From positions 124,001-188,000 of the forward strand of contig JBAOHQ010000008.1 of NCBI GenBank assembly GCA_037045185.1: a DNA stretch of 64,000 nt, read 5' to 3'. Positions 7,711 through 16,317 of the stretch are shown here, piece by piece. The position numbers were made by a program, and so were the translations under genes. Source of the DNA: JAKOUY01 sp037045185. Its GTDB lineage: Bacteria > Actinomycetota > Acidimicrobiia > Acidimicrobiales > Ilumatobacteraceae. Each line of letters opens with the position of its first letter. The first letter of the stretch is position 1. A model generated the notes under the pieces. That model saw nothing but the letters and a program-made list of their open reading frames with translations, was not told the DNA's origin and ran no database searches.

Positions 7711-8645
7711 ATGGCCACCAAGAAGTCAGCGCCGGCCGCGAAGAAGGCGCCGGCCACCAAGGCCGCCGCTCCCGCCGCGAAGGCCGCGAGGTCCGCGGCA
7801 CCGGTGAAGAAGGCCGCCGCGGCGAAGGCGCCAGCAAAGCAGATGGCAACGCCAGCGAAGAAGAGCGTGGCACCGGCGAAGAACTCGCCGGCGACGAAGC
7901 CCGCGGCACCGGCCAAGAAGACTGCTGCCCCGGCGAAGAAGGCCCCGCCGGCGGCACCGGCCAAGAAGACTGCTGCCCCGGCGAAGAAGGCCCCGCCCGC
8001 GGCGCCGGTGAAGACGGCCAAGACCGCGGCCAAGACCGCGGCGCCGGCCAAGACAGCGGCGCCGGCCAAGACAGCGGCGCCGGCCAAGACAGCGGCGCCG
8101 GCCAAGACAGCGGCGCCGGCCAAGACCGCGCCGGCCAAGACCCGGCCAAGAGCCCGGCCAAGAGCCCGGCCAAGGCCCCGGCCAAGGCCCCGGCCAAGGC
8201 GGCGCCGGCGCCGCCGAGCGGACCGGCGCCGGTGAAGGGCGTGACCAAGGACGGGATCGCCTACACCAGGGACTTCGACGCCAAGTTCCTCGCCGCCCAG
8301 CGCGACGCGTTGCTCACCCAGAAGAAGATGCTGCTCGGCCAGGCCGACTGGCTGGAGGCGGAGGCCAACCACCTCATCGAGGAGCAGGAGATGGGCGACG
8401 TGCAGTTCGACGACGAGGGTGGCGAGGGTGACGCCATGGTCATCGAACGAGAGCGTGACCTGGCGCTGTCCGCCCAGGCCCGCCAGGAGATCGTCGACAT
8501 CGACGCCGCGCTCGCCCGGCTCGGCACGGGAACCTACGGGTACTCGATCGAGTCGGGCCGGCCCATCCCGCGCGAGCGGCTGGAGGCGATTCCGTGGGCC
8601 ACCGTGCTGGTCGAGGAGAAGGCCGGCGGGATCGGCCGCAGGTGA
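7711..8645 (+). CDS. Histone-H1-like / DksA-TraR-like chimeric DNA-binding protein (one frame break)
   Basis: The N-terminal 150 or so residues are almost entirely Lys, Ala and Pro (AAPAKKT and AAPAKT repeats), like the H1-type tails of actinobacterial nucleoid proteins. The C-terminal 130 residues match the DksA/TraR family: helices with KFLAAQRDALLTQKKMLLGQ, a coiled-coil acidic tip, and a zinc-finger-like end YGYSIESGRPIPRERLEAIPW. All four zinc-ligand cysteines are replaced (Ser, Glu, Val, Glu region), so it should not bind zinc. AAGGAGG precedes the ATG at 7711. The frame changes in CCC at 8141-8143, where one missing C joins PAKT to PAKSPAKAPAK exactly. The gene sits between ileS and lspA, as in Streptomyces. 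Confidence 0.85.
8038..8127 (+). repeat. Five 18-bp tandem repeats encoding AAPAKT
   Basis: The unit GCGGCGCCGGCCAAGACA starts at 8038, 8056, 8074, 8092 and 8110; the last copy ends ACC. A 48-bp duplication encoding two copies of AKKTAAPAKKAPPAAP precedes it at about 7912-8007. The repeats make the H1-like tail prone to length change and to assembly error. Confidence 0.9.
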
Positions 8646-9136
8646 TCGGCGGGCCGCGCCGTGCCCTGACGGTGGCAGGGGCGCTGGCAGCGGTGGTGGT
8701 GGCAGCCGATCAGCTTGCCAAGCACTGGGCAGTCAGCAGCCTGGGCGCCGCGCCGCGTCACGTGTGGTGGACGCTGCGCTGGAACCTGTCGTTCAACCGG
8801 GGCATGGCCTTCTCCACCGGGCAGGGCGCCGGCGTGCTCATCGGTGTCGTCGCCCTTGGCGTGGTGGCCGCCATCGTCGTGTCGATGCTCCGTGCCCCGT
8901 CCGTGCCCCGTCCGGTCAGTGTCGCTGCCGGTCTCGTGGCCGGCGGCGCGCTGGGCAACGTCATCGACCGGTTGTTCCGCGGCGCCGGGTGGCTGCGCGG
9001 TTCGGTGGTCGACTTCATCGACCTGCAGTGGTTTCCGATCTTCAACCTTGCCGACGCGGCCATCAACGTCGGCGCCGCCACCTATCTGGTGTGGGCCGTC
9101 GTCTCCGACCGGCGGGCGCGGGCATCTCGTTCATGA
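8642..9136 (+). CDS. lspA: Lipoprotein signal peptidase (signal peptidase II)
   Basis: LspA is a membrane aspartyl protease that removes the signal peptide of lipoproteins after lipid attachment. The 164-residue product has four hydrophobic segments and the two catalytic aspartates: Asp109 in GNVIDRLFRG and Asp138 in FNLADAAIN. The GTG at 8642 is chosen because it overlaps the stop of the DksA-like gene (GTGA) and gives normal family length; an upstream ATG at 8594 would add an unlikely basic extension within the neighbour. rluD follows 13 nt after the stop. Confidence 0.95.
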   Translation: MIGGPRRALTVAGALAAVVVAADQLAKHWAVSSLGAAPRHVWWTLRWNLSFNRGMAFSTGQGAGVLIGVVALGVVAAIVVSMLRAPSVPRPVSVAAGLVAGGALGNVIDRLFRGAGWLRGSVVDFIDLQWFPIFNLADAAINVGAATYLVWAVVSDRRARASRS

Positions 9137-9149
9137 TGGCGCTGCGGTC

Positions 9150-10070
9150 GTGATCGAGGAGCAGATCCCCGCGGCGCTGGGCGGTGAGCGGCTGGACCGG
9201 GTGGTGGCGATGATCCTCGGGTGCACGCGCGCCGAGGCCGCCACGGTGGTCAACGACGGCGGCGCACTGGTGGACGGCCAGATCGTCACCGCCGGCAAGC
9301 AGCGGCTGCATGAGGGTCAGGTCGTGCGCGTCGATCCACGGCTGGTGCCCGTCCCCGCCCCGCTCGAGGCAGACGCGGGCGTGGAGGTGTCGGTGGTGTA
9401 CGACGACGCCGACATCATCGTGGTCGACAAGCGGCCGGGATTGGTGGTCCACCCCGGCGCCGGCAACCCCGCCGGGACGCTGGTCAACGGTCTGCTCGAG
9501 CGGTACCCGGAGATCCGTCAGGTGGGCGAGGCTCACCGCCCGGGCATCGTCCACCGCCTCGACGCCGGTACCTCCGGGTTGCTGGTCGTGGCCAGAACCT
9601 CAACGGCGTACACCGCGCTGGTGCGGGCTCTGGCCGCCCGGGAGGTGCGCCGTGTGTACCGAGCCCTGGTCTGGGGCCGCCCGGAGAACCCCCACGGCGT
9701 GATCGAGGCGCCGATCGGGCGGGACCCGCGGGACCCGCAGCGGATGGCGGTGGTCGTCGACGGCAAGCCGGCGCGCACTCGCTACACCGTCGACACGGTG
9801 TACGCCGAGCCGGTGGAAGTGGCAGCGCTGACCTGTGAGCTGGAGACCGGGCGGACCCACCAGATCCGCGTCCACCTGGCGGCGATCGGCCATCCGGTGG
9901 TGGGCGACGCCACCTACGGCGGCGTTCGCTCCGGCCTGGCCTGCCCGCGGCCCTTCCTGCACGCCGCAGAGCTGGCCCTCGAGCACCCGCTGACGGGCGT
10001 GAGAATGACCTGGACCAGCGACCTGCCCGCAGACCTGCGCGGTGTGCTCGAACTGCTCGGCACCCGCTAG
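9150..10070 (+). CDS. rluD: RluA-family 23S rRNA pseudouridine synthase (RluD-like)
   Basis: The enzyme isomerises specific uridines in large-subunit rRNA. The 306-residue product has an N-terminal S4 RNA-binding domain (residues 1-75, LDRVVAMILGCTRAEA). The catalytic core contains the RluA signature HRLDAGTSGLLVVAR with catalytic Asp138, and the later motif TGRTHQIRVHL. The start at GTG 9150 is preferred since everything upstream in this frame overlaps lspA. The lspA-rluD order matches Streptomyces and mycobacteria. Confidence 0.95.
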   Translation: MIEEQIPAALGGERLDRVVAMILGCTRAEAATVVNDGGALVDGQIVTAGKQRLHEGQVVRVDPRLVPVPAPLEADAGVEVSVVYDDADIIVVDKRPGLVVHPGAGNPAGTLVNGLLERYPEIRQVGEAHRPGIVHRLDAGTSGLLVVARTSTAYTALVRALAAREVRRVYRALVWGRPENPHGVIEAPIGRDPRDPQRMAVVVDGKPARTRYTVDTVYAEPVEVAALTCELETGRTHQIRVHLAAIGHPVVGDATYGGVRSGLACPRPFLHAAELALEHPLTGVRMTWTSDLPADLRGVLELLGTR

Positions 10071-10098
10071 CCGAGCGTTTCCCCCGGGGGTTGGCCCG

Positions 10099-10968
10099 TC
10101 AGGCCCCCAACTGCTCGGTGAAGAAGGTGACCAGCGCGTCGTGCAGGGCGGCGTCGACGTCGGGCTGGTCGGAGTAGAACCCGTAGCCGTGGTCGGCATC
10201 GGCGATCGTCACCACCGTGGGCGGCTGCTTGGTCGCGGCCTTGAACGCGTCGACCTGGCTTGCCGGGATGACCTGCTCCTTGTCCCCCCAGATCAGCTCG
10301 ACCGCGCCATCGAAGTGGGAGAGCTCGCCCACCGGGTCGACCGAGCGGGTCTCGACGAACCACTCGTGGCTTGACTGCTGGGTCTGGCCGAACGGCGTGG
10401 TCACGACGGCGAAGCCGTTCTTCATGGCCTCGGCCTCGTAGGCGTCGAACTTGTCGCCGAAGAAGCCCTTGAACACCTCGGTCGGGTTGGCGACGGGACC
10501 CAGCAGGGCGACGGCCTGGTACGCGGTGAATGGCTGGCCGGCCTCGATGGCGACCACGGCCGAACCTTCGCTGTACCCGAACCCACCGATGCGCTCCTTG
10601 TCGACGGGCAGGTTGCGCACCGCCCAGGTGAGCACCGCGTTGGAGTCGGCGAGCATCGTGGTGTACGAGAGCGCGGTGAACGGCTCGGTGCTGTCACCAG
10701 CACCGGCGAAGTCGAAGCGGATGCTGATGATCCCGGCTTCGGCGAGCGCTGTGGCCACCCGCGCCAAGCCACCGTTCTCGTTGCGGCCGCCACCGTGGCC
10801 GTGATGGATGACGACCAGCGGGCGTTGCTGCGCCGCGTCGCCCGCGGGGGCCACCACCGTCGCCGCGATCTCGGGATACACCGCGGCGAACGGGATGCGA
10901 CACCGCTCCGGACGGTCATCCGGAACCACTTCATCGAATCCTCCTCTGCGGGCGAGTCGATCGCTCAC
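10099..10968 (-). CDS. Alpha/beta hydrolase of the dienelactone-hydrolase/acyl-peptidase type
   Basis: The 289-residue cytoplasmic protein has the alpha/beta-hydrolase fold. The oxyanion region is VVIHHGHGGGRNENGG near residue 52, the nucleophile elbow is GYSEG with Ser133, the acid follows in WGDKEQVIP near residue 231, and the catalytic His is in ADADHGYGFYS near residue 260. No signal peptide is visible. The substrate cannot be told from sequence. GTG 10968 is the first start. A TAGGGT box lies 12 nt upstream on the minus strand (10981-10986). It is convergent with rluD and divergent from the isochorismatase-fold gene. Confidence 0.8.
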   Translation of the reverse strand: MSDRLARRGGFDEVVPDDRPERCRIPFAAVYPEIAATVVAPAGDAAQQRPLVVIHHGHGGGRNENGGLARVATALAEAGIISIRFDFAGAGDSTEPFTALSYTTMLADSNAVLTWAVRNLPVDKERIGGFGYSEGSAVVAIEAGQPFTAYQAVALLGPVANPTEVFKGFFGDKFDAYEAEAMKNGFAVVTTPFGQTQQSSHEWFVETRSVDPVGELSHFDGAVELIWGDKEQVIPASQVDAFKAATKQPPTVVTIADADHGYGFYSDQPDVDAALHDALVTFFTEQLGA

Positions 10969-11072
10969 ACGTCGACGCCGACCCTAGCCAGCGCGCCGGG
11001 CCCATCACGCCACGCCAGCGCCGCAGCCCGCGCAGTGGGCGGGTGCGCATCGGCCGCTCAGCTCGGTCCCAC

Positions 11073-11078
11073 TAGCGT
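11073..11078 (+). promoter_or_regulatory. -10 element (leaderless promoter) at the head of the catabolic island
   Basis: TAGCGT lies 8 nt before the ATG at 11087, with no Shine-Dalgarno sequence. It would drive the isochorismatase-fold gene and perhaps the rest of the operon. Confidence 0.5.
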
Positions 11079-11086
11079 GACGCCCA

Positions 11087-11725
11087 ATGGACTCGTTCTC
11101 GTCCCACCGCCAGGCGGCCGGCGGCGTGGTGCTCGCGCCGGCGTCGACCGCGGTGCTGGTGGTCGACATGCTCAACGACTTCTGCACCGACGGCGGGCTG
11201 ATGGTGCTCCCCGGCGCCCAGCGCCTGTACGACCCGCAACGAGCCGTGCTCGTCGCAGCGCGAGCATCCGGGGCGGCGGTGGTGTTCGTCAACGACGGCC
11301 ATCGCCATGGGATGCGCTGCGACCGGGAGTTCCTGAAGCGGGCTGCGCACTGCTTGGAGGACACCTGGGGGTCGGCGGTGGTCGACGAGCTGGCGCCGCG
11401 GGCGGGCGACCACGTGGTCGTCAAGCGCCGGTTCTCCGGGTTCTTCCAGACGGACCTCGACCTGACCTTGCGCGATCTGGGCGTGGACGCCGTGGTGGTC
11501 ATGGGCGTCGTCACCAACATCTGCGTACGCTCCACCGTCCACGACGCGTTCTTCCGTGGTTACCAGGTCGTCGTGCCGGTCGATTGCGTCGCGGCCACCG
11601 GGCCACGCGAGCAGGAGTCGTCGCTCTACGACATCGGCACGCACTTCGGCTCGGTCAGCACGTCCAGCGCGATCGTCGCCTCCCTGACGAACGGCTTGCC
11701 CGTGGCCAACGAGATCGACGCCTGA
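11087..11725 (+). CDS. Isochorismatase-fold cysteine hydrolase
   Basis: The 212-residue protein has the family's catalytic triad: Asp27 in VVDMLNDFC, Lys113 in VVVKRRFSGF, and Cys146 in VVTNICVRSTVHDAF. Relatives include N-carbamoylsarcosine amidase, ureidoacrylate amidase, biuret hydrolase and nicotinamidase, all of which cut C-N amide bonds. Sequence around the cysteine looks more like the carbamoyl/ureido group than true PncA, and a separate PncA is present at 19,753. As first gene of the island, it may act on a related amide or a late pathway intermediate, but this is inference. Confidence 0.8.
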   Translation: MDSFSSHRQAAGGVVLAPASTAVLVVDMLNDFCTDGGLMVLPGAQRLYDPQRAVLVAARASGAAVVFVNDGHRHGMRCDREFLKRAAHCLEDTWGSAVVDELAPRAGDHVVVKRRFSGFFQTDLDLTLRDLGVDAVVVMGVVTNICVRSTVHDAFFRGYQVVVPVDCVAATGPREQESSLYDIGTHFGSVSTSSAIVASLTNGLPVANEIDA

Positions 11726-11782
11726 CGCACGTCTGGGGCGGCGGGCGGCTGAGCTACGCTCTCGCATTCGGGGGGGGGTCAG

Positions 11783-12355
11783 GTGGATATCCGAGAAGTA
11801 TCCGTATCCGTCATCGATGTGCATCGTGAGGCCGGTCGGGCGGTGGCGCCGGCGGTGCGCAAGGTGGTCGCCGCAGCGGTCATCGTCAACCCGTTCGCCG
11901 GTCGGTACGTGGAGGACCTCGGCGAGCTGATCACCGCCGGCGCCGAGCTGTCGGGACTGCTGGCGGCTCGCGCCGTTGCGGCCCTCGACGGGCGCCCACC
12001 GCACAGCTACGGCAAGGCGGCCATCGTCGGAACCTCCGGTGAGCTGGAGCACGCCGCTGCGCTGCTGCACCCCAGCTTCGGCCAGCCGCTGCGCGACGCC
12101 GTGGGCGGGGGCGCATCGATCATCCCGTCGTCCAAGAAGCGCGGCGCGGCGGGGACCGCGGTCGACATTCCCCTGCACCACAAGGACGCGGCGTTCGTGC
12201 GCAGCCACTTCGACGCTGTCGAGTTCCGCCTTGCCGACGCGCCGTTCCCGGACGAGATCCTCGTGGCCCTGGCGGTCACCTCCGGGGGACGCCCGCTGCC
12301 GCGGGTCGGCGGCCTGCAGGTGGCCGACATCGTCGGCACGGACGGGTTGCGCTGA
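11783..12355 (+). CDS. 'Amino acid synthesis' family protein (PF06684/DUF1185 type), function unknown
   Basis: The 190-residue product has the conserved blocks VNPFAGRYVEDL (near residue 36), SYGKAAIVGTSGELEHAAA (near 74), AVGGGASIIPSSKKRG (near 107) and DIPLHHKDAAFVRSHFD (near 128). These are characteristic of this family, which despite its name has no demonstrated enzyme activity that I know of. I infer from context that it serves the same pathway as the enamidase-like gene, whose ATG overlaps its stop (TGATG). The GTG start at 11783 follows a run of nine G residues (11770-11778), which makes its ribosome binding site hard to judge. Confidence 0.85.
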   Translation: MDIREVSVSVIDVHREAGRAVAPAVRKVVAAAVIVNPFAGRYVEDLGELITAGAELSGLLAARAVAALDGRPPHSYGKAAIVGTSGELEHAAALLHPSFGQPLRDAVGGGASIIPSSKKRGAAGTAVDIPLHHKDAAFVRSHFDAVEFRLADAPFPDEILVALAVTSGGRPLPRVGGLQVADIVGTDGLR

Positions 12356-13551
12356 TGGACGCCGCCGGACCCGCCACCGCCTCGGGCACGCTGGTCGTGC
12401 GCAACATCGGTGTCCTCGCCTCCGGGGATCTGTCCAGCCCGATCGCCGAGGCCGACACCGTGGTGGCCGTGGACGGGGTGATCACCTTCGTCGGCAGGGC
12501 GGCCGACGCCCCGGACCATCCGCGGGCGTCGATCATCGACGCCGGTGGGGCCACGGTGATGCCTGGGTATCTCGACAACCACGTCCATCCGGTGATCGGC
12601 GACTGGACGCCGCGCCAGAAGGCCACCGACTGGATCGACTCGTGCCTGCACGGCGGGGTGACCACGATGCTGTCCGCCGGGGAACCGCACCTTCCCGGTC
12701 GTCCCACCGATCCTGCCGGCGCCAAGGCCCTGGCCATCCTCGCCCACCGGGCCTTCGCCAACCTGCGACCGTCACGGGTCAAGGTGCACGCCGGCGCCGT
12801 GCTGCTGGAGCACGGTCTGGTCGAGGCCGACTTCGACGACCTTGCCGAAGCCGGATGCCGGTTGGTCGGCGAGATCGGCATCTCCGGTGTGAAGGATCCG
12901 GCGATCGCTGCGCAGATGACCCGCTGGGCGCAGGCCCGCGGCATGAAGGTGATGGTTCACACCGGCGGCGCGTCCATCCCCGGCAGCGGGGTGATCGGTC
13001 CGGACTTCGTCGCCGAGGTCCAGCCCGACGTCGCCGGCCACGTCAACGGCGGCCCGACCAGCCTGCGCGTCGCCGACGTGGCCACCATCTTGGACACGAC
13101 CTCGGCGCACATCGAGTTCGTCCACAACGGCAACATGACCACCCTCGGGCTGATGACCAACCTGGCCCGCGAGCGCGGCGAGTTGCATCGCGTCGTCGTG
13201 GGCACCGACTGCCCGGCAGGCTCCGGCGTACAGCCGCTCGGGATCCTGCGGGTCATGGCCACGATGGCCAGCACGGGCGGGATCGCCCCGGAGCTTGCCG
13301 TCGCCGCGGCCACCGGCAACACCGCCCGGCTGCACGGGCTGAACCGGGGCGTCATCCGCGCCGGCGCCGAGGCGGACCTGGTGGTGGTGGACGCCCCGCT
13401 CGGCTCGCAGGCCTCCGATGCGCTGGGGGCCCTCGCCGTCGGCGACACTCCAGCGGTGGCCATCGCGGTCATCGACGGAGCGGTGCTGTTCACCAAGAGC
13501 CGCAACACGCCGCCGGCCACACGGACGATCGCCGTCACGGCGGCGCACTAG
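12355..13551 (+). CDS. Enamidase-like amidohydrolase (nicotinate pathway type)
   Basis: The 398-residue protein is a metal-dependent amidohydrolase. Metal ligands are visible in DNHVHP (His76, His78), EIGISGVKDPA (near residue 182), MVHTGG and HNGN, and GTDCPAGSGVQPLGILR with Asp285. The last motif is close to the enamidase of Eubacterium barkeri, which opens 1,4,5,6-tetrahydro-6-oxonicotinate to 2-formylglutarate and ammonia. Alternative hydantoinase- or imidazolonepropionase-like functions are possible. The presence of a 6-hydroxynicotinate-reductase-like gene, nicotinamidase and a molybdenum hydroxylase in the same island is the main reason to favour enamidase. Confidence 0.75.
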   Translation: MDAAGPATASGTLVVRNIGVLASGDLSSPIAEADTVVAVDGVITFVGRAADAPDHPRASIIDAGGATVMPGYLDNHVHPVIGDWTPRQKATDWIDSCLHGGVTTMLSAGEPHLPGRPTDPAGAKALAILAHRAFANLRPSRVKVHAGAVLLEHGLVEADFDDLAEAGCRLVGEIGISGVKDPAIAAQMTRWAQARGMKVMVHTGGASIPGSGVIGPDFVAEVQPDVAGHVNGGPTSLRVADVATILDTTSAHIEFVHNGNMTTLGLMTNLARERGELHRVVVGTDCPAGSGVQPLGILRVMATMASTGGIAPELAVAAATGNTARLHGLNRGVIRAGAEADLVVVDAPLGSQASDALGALAVGDTPAVAIAVIDGAVLFTKSRNTPPATRTIAVTAAH

Positions 13552-13558
13552 GAGCGTC

Positions 13559-15056
13559 ATGACCCGGACCCTGCACAACCTGATCGGCGGCGAGTGGGCG
13601 CCGAGCTCCGCGGCCGACGCCTCAGCGGTGCGCAACCCGGCCACCGGGGAGACCATCGCCCTGCACCCGCGGTCAACGCTCGGCGAGGTCGACGCGGCCA
13701 TCGACGCGGCGCGGGCGGCGTTCACCGGCTGGCGGATGACCCCGGTGCCGCACGCGGGCCGCGTTCATGTTCCGCTACCGCCACCTGCTCACCGCGCACA
13801 CCGACGAACTGGCGTCGATCATCAGCGCCGAGAACGGCAAGACCATCGCCGAGGCCAAGGGCGAGCTGCTGCGTGCCATCCAGTACGTCGAGCACGCCGC
13901 CGCCGCTCCGGAGACGATGAAGGGGTCGGTCACCGAGAACATCGGCACCGGGGTGGACATCGAGTTCATCCGTGAGCCGCTTGGCGTGTTCGCCGTGATC
14001 GCCCCGTTCAACTTCCCGGCGATGATCCCGCTGTATTTCACCTGGGCCGTCGCCACCGGCAACACGGTGGTCCTCAAGCCCAGCGAACTGTGCCCGCTGA
14101 CCACCATCCGGATGGCCGAACTGGCCGCTGAGGCCGGACTGCCGGGCGGTGTGCTCAACGTCATCCTCGGCGACAAGACGGTGGTGGAGCGCATCGCCGA
14201 GCACCCGGCCGTGGTGGGGGTCTCCTTCGTCGGATCGTCGGAGATCGCCGAGGTCGTCTACAAGCTGGTCACCGGCAACGCCAAGCGCTGCCAGGCCCAG
14301 GGCGGGGCCAAGAACCATCTGGTCGTGACCGACTCCGCCCGGCTCGACGAGTGCATGGAGAACATCGTCTCGTCGATGTACGGCAACGCTTCGCAGCGCT
14401 GCTTCGCCGGGTCGAACGTGCTCGTGTACGACTCCGTGTACGACGAGTTCATCGAGGCCTTCCTGACCGGCGTGGACGCGCTGCGCCTCGGCAACCCGCT
14501 AGACCCGGCGACCACTCTCGGACCGGTCATCTCCGCCGCGGCGCGTGACCGGTTCATCGCCGCGGTGGACGACGCCCGGGCCGCGGGGGCGCGGGTGATC
14601 CGCGACGGCCGGGGGGCCACCGTCGAGGGCTGCGAGGGAGGGTTCTGGCTGGGAGCAACCTTGCTCGAGGCCGATCGGCAGGCGCCGATCTTCTGCGACG
14701 AGCTGTTCGGCCCGGTCCGCTGCATCGCCCGGATCGCCGGCCTGGACGACGCCGTCGACATCGTCAATGCCAGCCCGTACGGCCATACGGCTGCCATCTA
14801 CACCGAATCGGGCGGTGTCGCCCGAGAGTTCCGCCAGCGCTGCGACGTCGGCCAGATCGGCGTCAACATCGGCACGCCGGCGCCCATCGCCTTCTACGCC
14901 GTCGGAGGCCGGCGCTCATCGTTCTACGGTGACCTGCGCGGCCGGGCCAACGATGCCGTCGACTTCTACACCGACAAGAAGGTCATCGTGTCAACCTGGC
15001 ACGGTGACCTCGTCCAGGCCAAGCCGGTGGACCCGGCGTTCACCGGGACGGTGTAG
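13559..15056 (+). CDS. CoA-acylating aldehyde dehydrogenase, methylmalonate-semialdehyde dehydrogenase-like (one frame break)
   Basis: Methylmalonate-semialdehyde dehydrogenases oxidise a 2-formyl acid to an acyl-CoA with loss of CO2. This protein (about 498 residues once repaired) starts with the family N-terminus HNLIGGEWAPSSA and has NFPAMIPLYFTWAVATGNT. The catalytic Cys is in GNASQRCFAGS (near residue 281), and the family end reads IGVNIGTPAPIAF then SFYGDLRGRANDAVDFYT. An extra C at about 13750 separates VPHAG from the true continuation TRAAFMFRYRHLL. In this island the likely substrate is 2-formylglutarate, which would give glutaryl-CoA. That is an inference from the chemistry and not a known annotation. 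Confidence 0.85.
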
Positions 15057-15087
15057 TCCACGCCAGCAACCATCAGGGGGAATTGGG

Positions 15088-16309
15088 ATGACATCCACGA
15101 ACACATCACGGCGGGTCTTGATCGGCCTCGCCGCCACGGCAGCGCTGGCCGCTGCGGGGCTGGCGGGTGGGACCGCCACGGCCACGACACCGCCGGCTGG
15201 GACCGGTGGGGCCGCGGCCCCGTCGGGGGACCCGATCAAGATCGGCGTCGCCGCCGACCTGACCGGACCGTTCACGCTGTACGGCACCAGCATGGAGCGC
15301 AGCGCAGAGATCGCCGTCGACGAGATCAACGCGGCCGGTGGCGTGCTCGGTCGCCCGCTGCAACTGATCGTCGAGGACACCCAGACCGACGTAGCGGTCA
15401 CCACCGACAAGTCACGCAAGCTGATCGAGAGCGACAAGGTGGGCGCCGTGCTCGGGCCGATCGGCTCCGACGCGGCCGACAGCGATGTTCAAGACAGTGG
15501 CCCAGGACGGCAAGACCATCCTGATCTACCCGGAGACCTACGAGGGCGGCAAGTGCGACCCGATGTTCTTCTCCACCGGCGCCGTGCCGGCCCAGCAGAT
15601 CCGCCCGATGCTGCCGGTGCTGCAGAAGGAGTTCGGCCCCAAGGTGCTGCTGTTCGGCGCCGACTACGTGTGGCCGCGCCGCAGCTTCGAGATCGCCAAG
15701 CCGATCATCGCGGAGATCGGCGGCGAACTGGTGGGCGAGGTCTACCTGCCGCTGATCGCCGACGACTTCACCGAGCTGATCGACGCCGTCCGGGAGAGCA
15801 AGCCGGACTACATCTACACCCTGTACCCGGCTGTGTGGGGTGCGGCGCTCAAGGCTCTCGAGGATGCCGGGGTGCTCGACGGAGTCGGCATTGGCACCAC
15901 GTTCCTCGGCGACCCGGGCCTCGACGGGCTCAGCCCCGCTGCGGTCGGTACCTACACCGCGCTGCCGTTCTTCACGGTGGCCAAGGGTGACGGTGTTGCC
16001 TCGTTCCTCGCTGCCTTCCAGGCCAAGTTCGGGGCCGACCAGATCCCGTCGGGCGGCGAAGGCCTCGGGGCCTACAACGCCATCCACCTGTACGCCCAGG
16101 CGGTGGCCAAGGCCGGGAGCACCGATCCGGCCGCAGTGGCCGCGGCGATGGTTGGGCAGACCTTCAACAGCCCCACCGGGGCGGTCACGGTCGAGCCGTC
16201 GCATCACGTCACCCAGACGATCCAGCTGGCCAAGGTGGGCCCGGACATGAAGCACGTCTTCGTCCAGGCCTTCGATAACCAGCCGTCCGAGGAGAGCTGC
16301 AAGCTCTGA
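15088..16309 (+). CDS. ABC transporter substrate-binding protein, urea/amide/branched-chain type (one frame break)
   Basis: This is a secreted, probably membrane-tethered periplasmic-fold receptor. The N-terminus (residues 1-33) is a signal peptide with a hydrophobic core and A-T-A cleavage region. The mature protein begins PIKIGVAADLTGPFTLYGTS, then AVDEINAAGGVLGRPLQLIVE. Lobe 2 has LFGADYVWPRRSFEIAKPII, which resembles the AmiC/UrtA (amide and urea) branch more than LivJ. An extra base near 15482 breaks the frame between GSDAADS and MFKTVAQDGKT. It heads five transporter genes (15,088-19,698). A carboxamide or carboxylated ring such as nicotinamide or nicotinate fits both receptor type and neighbours. 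Confidence 0.88.
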
Positions 16310-16317
16310 GCCGCGCA

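Noticed and set aside
8140..8145. Programmed -1 frameshift in the DksA-like gene
   Set aside because: No slippery heptamer or downstream structure stands out, and similar breaks occur in many unrelated genes here, so a missing base is more likely.
4746..8372. 1208-codon open frame on the minus strand opposite ileS and the DksA-like gene
   Set aside because: It is a high-GC shadow of strongly conserved + strand genes; its protein is low complexity with no recognisable domain.
10081..10090. CCCCCGGGGG between convergent rluD and the hydrolase, as a terminator
   Set aside because: It is a perfect palindrome but has no loop and no U-tract; too short to support a hairpin call.
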